From contig NZ_FNIM01000005.1 of assembly GCF_900103885.1 (NCBI RefSeq), positions 85,643 to 149,642 of the forward strand: a DNA stretch of 64,000 nt. The letters are read 5' to 3'. Below, one piece after another: positions 8,244 to 16,580 of the stretch. Both the position numbers and the translations under genes were made by a program. Numbering within the stretch: the stretch's first letter is position 1; every line of letters begins with the position of its first letter. Source of the DNA: Actinomyces ruminicola (GTDB taxonomy: Bacteria; Actinomycetota; Actinomycetes; Actinomycetales; Actinomycetaceae). The notes under the pieces were generated by a model that saw only the letters and a list, made by a program, of their open reading frames with translations, did not search any database and had not been told where the DNA came from.

Positions 8244-8294
8244 AGCGCCTGGCCACGACACTGTGCGCGCGCCGCAGCGCGCATGCCCGGCGCT
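8244..8294 (+). promoter_or_regulatory. Candidate cysteine attenuator stem-loops
   Basis: Starts at the base after the leader-peptide stop. TGCGCGC (8264-8270) pairs with GCGCGCA (8277-8283) around a 6-nt loop, and AGCGCC (8244-8249) pairs with GGCGCT (8289-8294). A competing TGCCC/GGGCA stem can form from 8284 onward. I have not calculated energies, and there is no strong T tract. Confidence 0.45.
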
Positions 8295-8425
8295 CAGGGC
8301 ATTGCTAACGCCCCTCCCCTTCGACCCCTCAAGCACTCAAGCGCCCTTCAGGTTCTGGAGCTACACATCACTCCCACCGACCCGGCGCATCTGCTCCGCA
8401 CCTTCACAAGACTTAAGGAACTGCA

Positions 8426-9355
8426 ATGTCATACGCCGCCAACATCACCGAACTCGTCGGCTCCACTCCCCTGGTCCGCATCAATCGCGTCACCGACGGC
8501 GCCCCCGCTACCGTCCTGGCCAAGGTCGAGGCCTTCGAGCCCGCCGGCAGCGTCAAGGACCGCATCGCCCTTTCGATCGTCCGGGCGGCCGAGGCCTCCG
8601 GCGCGCTCAAGCCGGGCGGCACCATCATCGAGGCGACCTCCGGCAACACCGGCGTCGGCCTGGCCATGGTCGGCGCCGCGCTCGGCTACCGGGTGGTCAT
8701 CACCATGCCCGAGACCATGTCCAAGGAGCGCCGCGCCATTATGCGGGCCTTCGGCGCCGACCTGGTCCTCACCACCGAGGGCGGCGTCGCGGGCGCGGTC
8801 AAGCGCGCGGAGGAGATTCAGGCCGTCACCCCCAACTCCGTGCTCGCCTCCCAGTTCACCAACCCCGCCAACCCGCAGATCCACCGCGAGACCACCGCGC
8901 AGGAGATTCTGGCGGCGACCGACTCCCAGGTCGACGCCTTCGTCGCCGGCATCGGCACCGGCGGCACCCTGACCGGCGTGGGGCAGGTCCTGCGCGCGCA
9001 GGTACCCGGCGTGAAGATCTTCGGCGTCGAGCCCGCCGAGTCCCCGCTGCTCAGCGAGGGCAAGGCCGCACCGCACAAGATCCAGGGCATCGGCCCCAAC
9101 GTGATCCCCGAAGTGCTGGACCAGTCCATCTGGGACGAGCTGCTTCATATCGAGTCCGACACGGCACTGACCTACGCGCGCCGCGCCGCCGCCGAGGAGG
9201 GCCTGCTGGTGGGCATCTCCTCCGGTGCGGCCCTGGCCGCCGCCGCGCAGATCGCGCAGCGCCCGGAGTTCGCGGGCAAGACGATCGTCACGCTGCTGCC
9301 GGACACCGGCGAGCGCTACCTGTCGACCGCGCTGTACGCCGAGTACCTGGACTAG
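8426..9355 (+). CDS. cysK: Cysteine synthase A (O-acetylserine sulfhydrylase)
   Basis: A 309-residue PLP enzyme that makes cysteine from O-acetylserine and sulfide. Lys44 in PAGSVKDRIALS forms the PLP Schiff base. TSGNTGVGLAMV binds substrate and GIGTGGTLTGVG binds the PLP phosphate. AAGGA precedes the ATG. Upstream lies a Met/Cys-rich leader peptide, which suggests cysteine-responsive control. Downstream, after a hairpin, is cysE, which makes O-acetylserine, so the two genes complete cysteine synthesis from serine. Confidence 0.97.
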   Translation: MSYAANITELVGSTPLVRINRVTDGAPATVLAKVEAFEPAGSVKDRIALSIVRAAEASGALKPGGTIIEATSGNTGVGLAMVGAALGYRVVITMPETMSKERRAIMRAFGADLVLTTEGGVAGAVKRAEEIQAVTPNSVLASQFTNPANPQIHRETTAQEILAATDSQVDAFVAGIGTGGTLTGVGQVLRAQVPGVKIFGVEPAESPLLSEGKAAPHKIQGIGPNVIPEVLDQSIWDELLHIESDTALTYARRAAAEEGLLVGISSGAALAAAAQIAQRPEFAGKTIVTLLPDTGERYLSTALYAEYLD

Positions 9356-9446
9356 CCGCCGACCACCGGCGGCCCCGCCGAACCGCGGCCGCCCGCACCC
9401 GCATTCGGTCATATCCCACAGCGGATTCGGACACGCTCCGGCGTCG

Positions 9447-9479
9447 GTGGTGGTATCCCGGGAACAGGGATGCCACCAC
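9447..9479 (+). terminator. Hairpin between cysK and cysE
   Basis: A 13-bp stem (9447-9459 with 9467-9479, one T-G wobble) and a 7-nt loop, about 90 bases past the cysK stop. It could end the cysK transcript or reduce read-through into cysE. Confidence 0.6.
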
Positions 9480-9600
9480 TGGCGTTGCCCGTGCGGGTCA
9501 TCGCAGGTCAGGCGCTGTTCACAGCGCCGCCCGCGTACTCCATCCCTGATTTCCCTGTCAGTTGTCAGACCTGCCGTCAGGCCCTTGCCAGAGGAGCACC

Positions 9601-10176
9601 ATGCATAAGCCCAGTCGGTCGTTCATTGATCTCGCCAAGGAGGATCTGGCGACCGCCCGACGCCGAGACCCGGCGGCGCGCTCAAACCTCGAGGTGGCGC
9701 TGCTGTACCCGGGCGTCCACGCCCTGTGGGCGCACCGCGCGGCACACCACCTCTGGCTCCGGGGCCGCTACTTCGCGGCTCGCGCCCTGTCGCAGGCGGC
9801 CCGCGCCGCCACCGGCATTGAGATCCACCCCGCCGCCAAGATCGGCGAGCGCTTCTTCATCGACCACGGCATGGGGGTGGTGATCGGGGAGACGGCCGAG
9901 GTCGGCGACGACGTGCTCATGTTCCACGGCGTCACGCTCGGCGGGGTGTCCATGAACCCCGGCAAGCGCCACCCCACCATCGGCAACAACGTGCAGATCG
10001 GGGCCGGCGCCAAGGTGCTCGGGCCGGTGACGGTGGAGGACGGCGCCAAGATCGGTGCCAACGCCGTCCTGGTGAAGAACCTCCCCGCGGACCACGTCGG
10101 CGTCGGCGTGCCGGCACGTGCCCGTGACCCGCGCACCGACCCCGAGCTCATGCTCGACCCGACCATCTACATCTAG
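9601..10176 (+). CDS. cysE: Serine O-acetyltransferase
   Basis: A 191-residue enzyme that acetylates serine with acetyl-CoA. The C-terminal half is a left-handed beta-helix of hexapeptide repeats, with the catalytic His in [20 protein letters not shown] and the second His in [10 protein letters not shown]. This is the short form lacking the long N-terminal domain of enterobacterial CysE. The start at 9601 follows AGAGGAG; an ATG at 9562 has no ribosome site. Follows cysK. Confidence 0.96.
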   Translation: MHKPSRSFIDLAKEDLATARRRDPAARSNLEVALLYPGVHALWAHRAAHHLWLRGRYFAARALSQAARAATGIEIHPAAKIGERFFIDHGMGVVIGETAEVGDDVLMFHGVTLGGVSMNPGKRHPTIGNNVQIGAGAKVLGPVTVEDGAKIGANAVLVKNLPADHVGVGVPARARDPRTDPELMLDPTIYI

Positions 10177-10308
10177 TCGCCTCCTACCGTGTCCGGCCGG
10201 CTCCGGCCAGAGTCAGCCCGCCGCCCCCTGTGCCCTGGAGCTCGACTCCGGAGCCCGGGGGCGGCGTTCACGTGCGGCCTGCAAACGTGGTGGCGGCAGC
10301 GGGCGCGG

Positions 10309-11283
10309 TCAGTAGGCCTGGCAGCTCGGGCACCAGAACAGGCGTCGGCCGGCCACCTCGCGCTCCGCGATCGCGGTGCCGCAGCGCAGGCAGGGTCTGT
10401 CCGTGCGGTGGTAGACGTACCAGCGGCCCGCCTCCTCATCGCCCACCGGCAGCGGCTCGGGCACCTCCGCGGCGTCAACCGTGGTGATGAAGCCGGTGGC
10501 CACCCCGTACTCCATGAGCGGCACCAGGTCGTTCCACACCTGCTGCAGCCGCTTCACACTGACCCGGTTGCCGGGGCGGAACGGGGACAGCCCCACCCGG
10601 AAGAGCGTCTCGGCGCGGAAGATATTGCCCGCTCCGGCCAGCACCGACTGGTCCATCAGCAGCTCACCGACCGCCCGTTTGCGACGGCGCACCCCGGCTA
10701 TGAACTGTTCCGGATCACCGTCGGCGCGCAGCGGGTCAGGCCCCAGGCGACGACGCACCGCGGCCACCCCCTCGGCGTCGAGCAGCTCACAGGCGGCCGG
10801 GCCGGTCAGGTCGGCCACCCCGTGCTCACCGGCCAGGCGCAGTCGGACGGCACCGCGGGGCGCGGGCGGCGTCCAGTCGCCGGGGGCGGCGGAGGCGGGC
10901 TCCTCACCCCTGATGCCGGACAGCGCTGAGCCGCCGCCGTGCGCCAGCGCGTGCTCCCCGCGCTCGCCCACCTTGCGGCGGGGCGCGCCGATGGAGTGGG
11001 GCGCGGTGAAGGCGCTGTCGCCGTCGAAGGTCCAGGAGCCGTACAGGCCCAGGTGAATGCGCAGCCAGATCACGTCCGGGGAGTCGACGGGCACGTCGGC
11101 GACCGGCGCGAATGCCAGGAACAGGTGCTTGCCATGCGCCTGGCCGTCCAGGAGCACCTGCCCGTCCAGGCGGGCGGCGCCGGCGACGAAGCGCCCTTGC
11201 GGGGAGGAGACGGTCAGGCGTTGACCGCCGTACAGTTCCATGAGGGCGCCGGCGAGGCGATGGATGGTGTGGCCTTCTGGCAT
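10309..11283 (-). CDS. nei: Fpg/Nei family DNA glycosylase (endonuclease VIII-like)
   Basis: A 324-residue base-excision repair enzyme. The mature N-terminus Pro2-Glu3 (MPEGHTIHRLA) is the catalytic pair of the family, and HT in place of Fpg's LP favours a Nei-type enzyme acting on oxidised pyrimidines. The helix-two-turn-helix (about 205-260) contains DQSVLAGAGNIFRAE. The C-terminal zinc finger is complete (CLRCG and CPSC, ending QAY). An unusual Gly/Ala/Pro-rich insertion lies near residues 105-140. The start looks leaderless, with TAGCGT 7 nt before the ATG and no Shine-Dalgarno site. Confidence 0.93.
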   Translation of the reverse strand: MPEGHTIHRLAGALMELYGGQRLTVSSPQGRFVAGAARLDGQVLLDGQAHGKHLFLAFAPVADVPVDSPDVIWLRIHLGLYGSWTFDGDSAFTAPHSIGAPRRKVGERGEHALAHGGGSALSGIRGEEPASAAPGDWTPPAPRGAVRLRLAGEHGVADLTGPAACELLDAEGVAAVRRRLGPDPLRADGDPEQFIAGVRRRKRAVGELLMDQSVLAGAGNIFRAETLFRVGLSPFRPGNRVSVKRLQQVWNDLVPLMEYGVATGFITTVDAAEVPEPLPVGDEEAGRWYVYHRTDRPCLRCGTAIAEREVAGRRLFWCPSCQAY

Positions 11284-11365
11284 GCCGGGGACGCTACCCG
11301 ATGGTTATGCTCCACTTACAACGTGACAAGCGGCACTGTCAGTGGCTGGGAATGGCGCGCGGCGA

Positions 11366-11830
11366 TCAGGCCTGCCGCCGGGGGCGGTGCCGCTCGTAGT
11401 CCGCCATCTGGTCGATCCGGTTCTGGTGGCGCTCTTCGCCGCTGAAGGGCTCGGCTATGAAGGCGTCCAGGATCCGCACCGCCTCCTCGGTGGGGTGCAT
11501 GCGGGCGCCGAGGCCGGCGACGTTGGCGTCGTTGTGCTGGCGGGCCAGCCGCGCGACCTCCTCGTTCCACACGAGCGCCGCGCGCACGCCGTCGACGAGG
11601 TTCGCGGCGATCTGCTCGCCGTTGCCGGAGCCGCCGAGCACCACCCCGAGGCTGCCCGGGTCGGCCACCACGGCCTCGGCGCAGGCGATGCAGAACTCCG
11701 GGTAGTCGTCAAGGCGGTCGTAGACATAGCAGCCGTGATCGATGACCTCGTGGCCGGCCTCGCGCCAGTGCGAGACCAGAATGCCCTTGAGCTCGAATCC
11801 AGCATGGTCGGTACCGATGTGAATGCGCAT
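11366..11830 (-). CDS. rpiB: Ribose-5-phosphate isomerase B
   Basis: A 154-residue isomerase of the RpiB/LacAB family, converting ribose-5-phosphate and ribulose-5-phosphate. MRIHIGTDHAGFELK is the phosphate-binding N-terminus, and VVLGGSGNGEQIAANLVDGVRAAL holds the anion-hole loop. The start is the ATG of MRIHIG; the 42 extra residues of the longer frame do not fit the family. Convergent with nothing, and directly follows nei on the same strand with about 80 bases before it. Confidence 0.95.
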   Translation of the reverse strand: MRIHIGTDHAGFELKGILVSHWREAGHEVIDHGCYVYDRLDDYPEFCIACAEAVVADPGSLGVVLGGSGNGEQIAANLVDGVRAALVWNEEVARLARQHNDANVAGLGARMHPTEEAVRILDAFIAEPFSGEERHQNRIDQMADYERHRPRRQA

Positions 11831-11916
11831 GGGTGAATTGTGCCTCACGCGAACACCTTTGGCGCCATCCGCTTGCGGATGCGGGCGGCTCGCTGGGCAC
11901 GGGCTAGCGTTGCGCC

Positions 11917-14058
11917 ATGACTGATCCGACCGACTCCTCCTCGTCCGCCCCCGCATCCGGCGCCGATTCTTCGGTGGCGTCCGCAGGCTCGGACGCCACC
12001 GTGCTGGCGGGCGTATACGAGACCGCTGCGGCCAACGCCTCCGTACGCCCGCAGGACGACCTGTTCCGGCACGTCAACGGGACCTGGCTGGCCACGACGA
12101 CGATCCCCGCCGACCGCCCCGCCACCGGCTCCTTCCTGGTGCTGCGTGACGCCGCGGAGGCGGCCTGCCGGGACATCCTGCAGGAGTTGGCCTCCGCCCC
12201 CCATACAGACGTCCCCACGACACCCGCGGACAAGCTCGGCGCACTGTACGCCGCCTTCCTGGACGAGGAGCACGTCGAGGCCCTTGGCGCCGCTCCGCTC
12301 GCCCCCGAGTTGGAGCCGGTGCTGGCGGCGGCGGACAAGGATGCGCTCGCCCGCGCCCTGGGCGCGCACCTGGCCGCCGGCTTCACCGGGCCGGTGGACA
12401 TCGCCGTCGAGGTGGATCTGAACGACCCGGATCGCTACACCACCTGGATGGAGCAGTCGGGTCTGGGCCTGCCGGACGAGTCGTATTACCGGGAGGAGGA
12501 CCGCGCCGAGATCCGGGAGGCGTACGTAGCCCACGTGGCGCGCATGCTGGATCTGGCCGAGCTGCCGGAGCGGCTGGGGGCCGCCGCGGATGTGCTCGCC
12601 GGGCGCATCATGGCGGTTGAGACGGCGCTGGCCAAGGGTCACTGGGACCGGGTGGCCTGCCGCGACATCGAGAAGATCAACAACCCCACTGCCTGGGACG
12701 AGCTGGTCGGCTCCGCGCCCGGCTTCCCCTGGACGACCTGGCGCGAGGGCGTGAACGCGGCCGTGGCGGCCGCAGGCGCGCAGCCGGGCACGCTGTTGGA
12801 CGAGACGATTGTTGAGCAGCCCGACTACCTGCCGCACCTGGCGCAGGTGTGGCAGGACACGCCGCTGGAGGACCTGCGCGCCTGGGCGGCCTGGCACCTG
12901 GTACACGGCCGCGCCGCGCTGCTGTCGCGAGCCTTCGTGGAGGAGAACTTCGACTTCTACTCCCACACGCTCCAGGGCGTGGACGAGCTGCGGGCCCGCT
13001 GGAAGCGGGGCGTCGGCCTGATCGAGGGAACGCTGGGCGAGGCGCTGGGCGAGCTGTACGTGGCCCGGCACTTCCCGCCCGAGCACAAGGCTCGTATGGA
13101 GCAGCTGGTCGCTCGCCTGATCGAGGCCTACCGGCAGTCGATCTCCGCCCTGGAGTGGATGGGCCCGGCCACCCGCGAGCGCGCCCTGGAGAAGCTGTCC
13201 CTGTTCACCCCGAAGATCGGCTACCCGAGCAAGTGGCGCGACTACAGCGCCGTGACGGTGACGCCCGGTGATGTGGTCGGCTCGGTGCGCTCGGTGGAGG
13301 CATTCGAACTGGCCCGCGCCCTGCGCAAGCTGGGCGGCCCGGTGGACCGGGAGGAGTGGCACATGACGCCGCAGACGGTCAACGCCTACTACAACCCGAC
13401 GATGAACGAGATCGTCTTCCCCGCAGCGATCCTGCAGCCGCCCTTCTTCGACCCGCAGGCCGACGACGCCGTCAACTACGCGGGCATCGGTGCCGTGATC
13501 GGCCACGAGATCGGCCACGGCTTCGATGACCAGGGATCCACCTTCGACGGGCACGGCAAGGTGACCGACTGGTGGACCCCGGCCGACCGGGAGGCCTTCG
13601 AGGCTCGCACCCATGCGCTGATCGCCCAGTACGACGCCTACCGCCCGGAGGCGCTGGTGGCGCGGGCGCAGGCCGAGGGCAAGGAGGCCGACGCCGTCCC
13701 GCACGTGAACGGGGAGCTCACGATCGGGGAGAACATCGGCGACCTGGGCGGCCTGGGCATCGCGCTGAAGGCCTACGCACTGGCCCTGGCCGACGCCGGG
13801 ATCGACTCCCTGCGGCAGGCGCCGGTGCTCGACGGACTCACCGGCCTGGAGCGCTTCTTCTACTCGTGGGCGCGCATCTGGCGCAACAAGAGCCGGGACG
13901 ACTACGCCGAGCTGCTGCTGACGATCGACCCCCACTCTCCCGCGGAGTTCCGCTGCAACGGGATCGTGCGCAACGTGGACGCCTTCTACGACGCCTTCGG
14001 CGTCACCGAGGGTGATGCGCTGTGGCTCGCGCCCGAAGAGCGCGTGACGATCTGGTGA
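11917..14058 (+). CDS. M13 family zinc metallopeptidase (neprilysin/PepO-like)
   Basis: A 713-residue endopeptidase. The zinc site is intact: HEIGH at residues 530-534 and the third ligand Glu605 in ENIGDLGG. The NAYYNPTMNEIVFPAAILQPPFF substrate-binding region precedes it. There is no signal peptide or membrane anchor, so it is probably cytoplasmic, as for bacterial PepO, and degrades short peptides. TAGCGT (11905-11910) lies 6 nt before the ATG without a Shine-Dalgarno site, so the mRNA is probably leaderless. The first 40 residues are Ser/Ala-rich and look disordered. Confidence 0.95.
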   Translation: MTDPTDSSSSAPASGADSSVASAGSDATVLAGVYETAAANASVRPQDDLFRHVNGTWLATTTIPADRPATGSFLVLRDAAEAACRDILQELASAPHTDVPTTPADKLGALYAAFLDEEHVEALGAAPLAPELEPVLAAADKDALARALGAHLAAGFTGPVDIAVEVDLNDPDRYTTWMEQSGLGLPDESYYREEDRAEIREAYVAHVARMLDLAELPERLGAAADVLAGRIMAVETALAKGHWDRVACRDIEKINNPTAWDELVGSAPGFPWTTWREGVNAAVAAAGAQPGTLLDETIVEQPDYLPHLAQVWQDTPLEDLRAWAAWHLVHGRAALLSRAFVEENFDFYSHTLQGVDELRARWKRGVGLIEGTLGEALGELYVARHFPPEHKARMEQLVARLIEAYRQSISALEWMGPATRERALEKLSLFTPKIGYPSKWRDYSAVTVTPGDVVGSVRSVEAFELARALRKLGGPVDREEWHMTPQTVNAYYNPTMNEIVFPAAILQPPFFDPQADDAVNYAGIGAVIGHEIGHGFDDQGSTFDGHGKVTDWWTPADREAFEARTHALIAQYDAYRPEALVARAQAEGKEADAVPHVNGELTIGENIGDLGGLGIALKAYALALADAGIDSLRQAPVLDGLTGLERFFYSWARIWRNKSRDDYAELLLTIDPHSPAEFRCNGIVRNVDAFYDAFGVTEGDALWLAPEERVTIW

Positions 14059-14064
14059 GGCGAG

Positions 14065-14087
14065 GGGCCGTCGGCCGGCAACGGCCC
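14065..14087 (+). terminator. Hairpin after the M13 peptidase gene
   Basis: GGGCCGT (14065-14071) pairs with ACGGCCC (14081-14087) across a 9-nt loop, starting 7 bases past the stop codon. No T tract. A weak terminator candidate. Confidence 0.45.
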
Positions 14088-14396
14088 GGCGGCACCGCCC
14101 CGGATCCGCGCGAGCCGACGGGACCGCGGGGATCGGCTGGAAGCTGCTGGTAACAGGCCCTGTAAGTCGGCCTCCTCACATGGGCACTTCTCCCCATCGA
14201 TTCGTGCGAGAAGACCCCTTTTCCGGGATATAGGTCCCAGGTTTGCGACTGCTGTGACTCCTGAGGCGGCAGCCCGGCCCGGAATCACAGGTAGATCACA
14301 CAAGAAAGGCTTGTCTTCAAAACGAGATCCGGGAGAGGCTGAGCTCAGTCCGGCGCCGCCCCGCGCCGTGTCTCATCTATCCCATTTGGAGGATCT
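14088..14396. other. Non-coding stretch upstream of the first surface-protein gene
   Basis: About 310 bases without a convincing gene. It must hold the promoter of the surface-protein gene; TATAGG near 14229 is a possible -10 box. Several short G+C-rich stems can be drawn, but I recognise no known riboswitch. The strong GGAGG ribosome site is at its right end. Confidence 0.4.
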
Positions 14397-15383
14397 ATGC
14401 GTCTAGGACGTTCCATCACCGCCGTCGGCGCCACCGCCGCCCTTGTGGCCGGCGGTGTAGCCGTATCCACCCCCGCTCTCGCCGACACCACCGCGGACGG
14501 CTTCACGCTCGACGCCCCCGCCAGCCTCGTCGTCGACCCCAACTCCTCGATCACCGTGACCGGATCCGGCTGCGGCAGCGCAGACAACCCCGGCAAGGTG
14601 CGCGTCGCCCTCACCGACAGCCAGGCGGACTCCGGCTTCTCCACCTACGTCGAGGTCGACGCCGGCACCGACGGCGCCTGGACCGCGACCCTGGATCTGT
14701 CCACCGCCGTCGCCGAGGTCGGCGGCGACTCCGATGTGGACCCGTGGTACATCGTGGCTCAGTGCAACGCCTACAACGTCGGCGAAAGCGGAATCGCCTC
14801 CGAGGCGATCATCCTGGATGGCACCAGCTTCGACGGCTCCTACATCATTCACGGCAGCACCGCCGGTCAGCAGTCCTTCGAGATCACGGCCTCCGGCCTG
14901 ACCCCGGGCGAGACCGCCACCGCCACGCTGATCAGCCAGGCCGACGCCGACTCCGCCGACGCCACTCCCGTCGCCACGATCGGTTCGGGCACCGTTGACG
15001 CCGACGGCAACTTCTCCGGCACCTTCCCCGCCCCCTCCGTCCCGGACGGCACCTACGTGTCGCGCCTGACCGGCTCCCGCTACGGCGAGGGCGGCGACTC
15101 CGTCTCGCTGATCACCGTGAAGAACGGGGTTTACAGCACCACCGCCCGCTCGACCGACGACCCGAGCGGCAACAGCATCGCCGGCAACGGCGCCGCGACG
15201 GGTACGGACACCACGGCCGGCACTGGTTCCACGGCCGTCCCGACGGTGGCCGCCGCGGTTCCGGCCAAGGCCTCCGGCAAGGAGCTTGCCAAGACCGGCG
15301 CTGAGGGCCTGACCCTGACCGTGCTCGCGGCCGGCCTGGTCGCCTCCGGCGCTGTACTGCTGCGCTCCCGCCGTCGCGCCTGA
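14397..15383 (+). CDS. Secreted cell-wall-anchored surface protein (LAKTG anchor)
   Basis: A 328-residue exported protein. Residues 1-30 are a signal peptide (basic start, hydrophobic core, AxA-like end at PALA). The middle has two Ig-like beta modules beginning near ITVTGSGCG and FEITASGLTPGETA. The C-terminus is a sortase signal: LAKTG, a hydrophobic helix and the tail RSRRRA. LAxTG rather than LPxTG is the motif expected for class E sortases. Ligand and role are unknown. GGAGG precedes the ATG. The LCP gene starts 17 bases downstream. Confidence 0.88.
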   Translation: MRLGRSITAVGATAALVAGGVAVSTPALADTTADGFTLDAPASLVVDPNSSITVTGSGCGSADNPGKVRVALTDSQADSGFSTYVEVDAGTDGAWTATLDLSTAVAEVGGDSDVDPWYIVAQCNAYNVGESGIASEAIILDGTSFDGSYIIHGSTAGQQSFEITASGLTPGETATATLISQADADSADATPVATIGSGTVDADGNFSGTFPAPSVPDGTYVSRLTGSRYGEGGDSVSLITVKNGVYSTTARSTDDPSGNSIAGNGAATGTDTTAGTGSTAVPTVAAAVPAKASGKELAKTGAEGLTLTVLAAGLVASGAVLLRSRRRA

Positions 15384-15400
15384 CCGCTAGTCTGTCGGCG

Positions 15401-16483
15401 ATGACAGCACCGGAGTCGTCGCCCGCAGCGACCAGCATCACCACCCGCGCCCGCCAGGCGGTTAACGCCTGGCGGGCGCGGGTGCTCGCACGGTGGCGCA
15501 GACGGCCGCTGCTCACCACCCTGGGCGCGTTCCTCGCCGCCGCGCTGCTTCTGGGGATCGGTGACCTCGGCGTGCTGTACGCCCGTCTGGATCGTTTCGG
15601 CGTGGACGTGCCGAGCCTCACCACAGCCGCCGACGCCGCCGGGGCGGACGCCCCGGAGACCTGGCTGGTGATCGGCACCGACTCGCGCACCGATCTGCCC
15701 GATGGCCCCGACCGCTACGGCGGCGTGGAGGACGTGGGCGACGGCGCCCGCGCCGACGTGGCCGCGCTGGTGCAGCCGACCGCCGCCGGCGTGAACGTGC
15801 TGGTCCTGCCGCGTGACCTGACCGTGGCGCAGGGGCAGTTGTTCGACGAGCGTCTGGCGACCTCCTTTCTTCAGGGGCCTCAGCGCACCGTCGACGCGCT
15901 CTGCTCCACCTACGGCATCGCCACGGCCCACGTGGTAACCGTCGATATGTCCCAGTTCGCCGGGATTGTCGACTCGCTGGGCGGCATCGACGTAGACATC
16001 GACGAACCCGTGCGCGACACCTACTCGGGCCTTGAGATCGGTACTGCGGGCCCGCAGCACCTGAACGGCGTCGATGCGCTCGCGCTGGTGCGCTCCCGCC
16101 ACCCGGAGGTGCAGCGCAACGGGCAGTGGGTGGCGCTGTCGGAGCAGGAGGGGGCAGAACGACGCAGCCACTTCACCGGCGTCGTCATGCGCTGCGTCAT
16201 CTCCGCCCTGCTGGAGCGGAGCCATAACCCGCTGACGCTCCAGTCGCTGGCGTGGACGCTCACCGGAAACCTTGGGGTCGACTCCGGCACCGGCCTGCTG
16301 GACCTGGCCCGACTGGCCCGCGCCGTCAGCGACTCAGGCGAGGGCACGACCGCCGCCGTCAACCTGGTGGAGGTTCCGGCAGGCCCCGTTGGCGACGGCT
16401 TCGCGGCACCGCCGACGGACCAGACCTACAAGACCCTGGCCGCCTACGGCTACACTCCCGGCACCTGCGCCCCCGCAGAATGA
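15401..16483 (+). CDS. LytR-CpsA-Psr (LCP) family protein
   Basis: A 360-residue membrane-anchored enzyme. A cytoplasmic Arg-rich start is followed by one transmembrane helix (about 38-60) and an extracellular LCP domain. The domain shows WLVIGTDSR, GARADVAALVQ, VLVLPRDL and ALALVRSRHPEVQRNGQ, which carry the conserved Asp and Arg residues. LCP proteins transfer lipid-linked glycopolymers to peptidoglycan, and in Actinomyces one glycosylates a surface fibrillar protein; the adjacent surface-protein gene makes that worth considering. TAGTCT lies 7 nt before the ATG with no Shine-Dalgarno site (leaderless). A GTG at 15482 is an alternative start. Confidence 0.88.
   Translation: MTAPESSPAATSITTRARQAVNAWRARVLARWRRRPLLTTLGAFLAAALLLGIGDLGVLYARLDRFGVDVPSLTTAADAAGADAPETWLVIGTDSRTDLPDGPDRYGGVEDVGDGARADVAALVQPTAAGVNVLVLPRDLTVAQGQLFDERLATSFLQGPQRTVDALCSTYGIATAHVVTVDMSQFAGIVDSLGGIDVDIDEPVRDTYSGLEIGTAGPQHLNGVDALALVRSRHPEVQRNGQWVALSEQEGAERRSHFTGVVMRCVISALLERSHNPLTLQSLAWTLTGNLGVDSGTGLLDLARLARAVSDSGEGTTAAVNLVEVPAGPVGDGFAAPPTDQTYKTLAAYGYTPGTCAPAE
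15444..15482 (+). repeat. Perfect 17-bp hairpin inside the LCP gene start
   Basis: Arms 15444-15460 and 15466-15482 are perfectly complementary around the loop GTTAA. The hairpin spans codons 15-28 of the LCP gene and starts 60 bases after the surface-protein stop codon. It looks like an intrinsic terminator for the upstream gene placed inside the next coding region. Confidence 0.7.
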
Positions 16484-16490
16484 CTCGCCG

Positions 16491-16555
16491 AGATCGGTAG
16501 AAGTCACATGCCCAGATCGGTAGAAGTCACGTGCCCAGATCGGTAGAAATCACGC
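16491..16555. repeat. 23-bp tandem repeat, locus 1 (about 2.7 units)
   Basis: The unit begins AGATCGGTAGAAGTCACRTG and is followed by CCC. Units start at 16491, 16514 and 16537. It fills the gap between the convergent LCP and glycerate kinase genes. The same unit with two fixed substitutions forms an array of equal size at 63621. Confidence 0.85.
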
Positions 16556-16580
16556 ATGGCGGCCCCGCACCGGCTGGGGA

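Noticed and set aside
11845..13935. A 696-codon open frame antisense to the M13 peptidase gene
   Set aside because: Composition is that of a high-G+C shadow (Gly/Val/Gln/Arg-rich, no domain), while the plus strand encodes an intact peptidase.
14088..14396. A riboswitch ahead of the first surface-protein gene
   Set aside because: I could draw stems but not match any known core sequence.
16491..16555. A short CRISPR array
   Set aside because: The units are directly adjacent with no spacers, and there are no cas genes.
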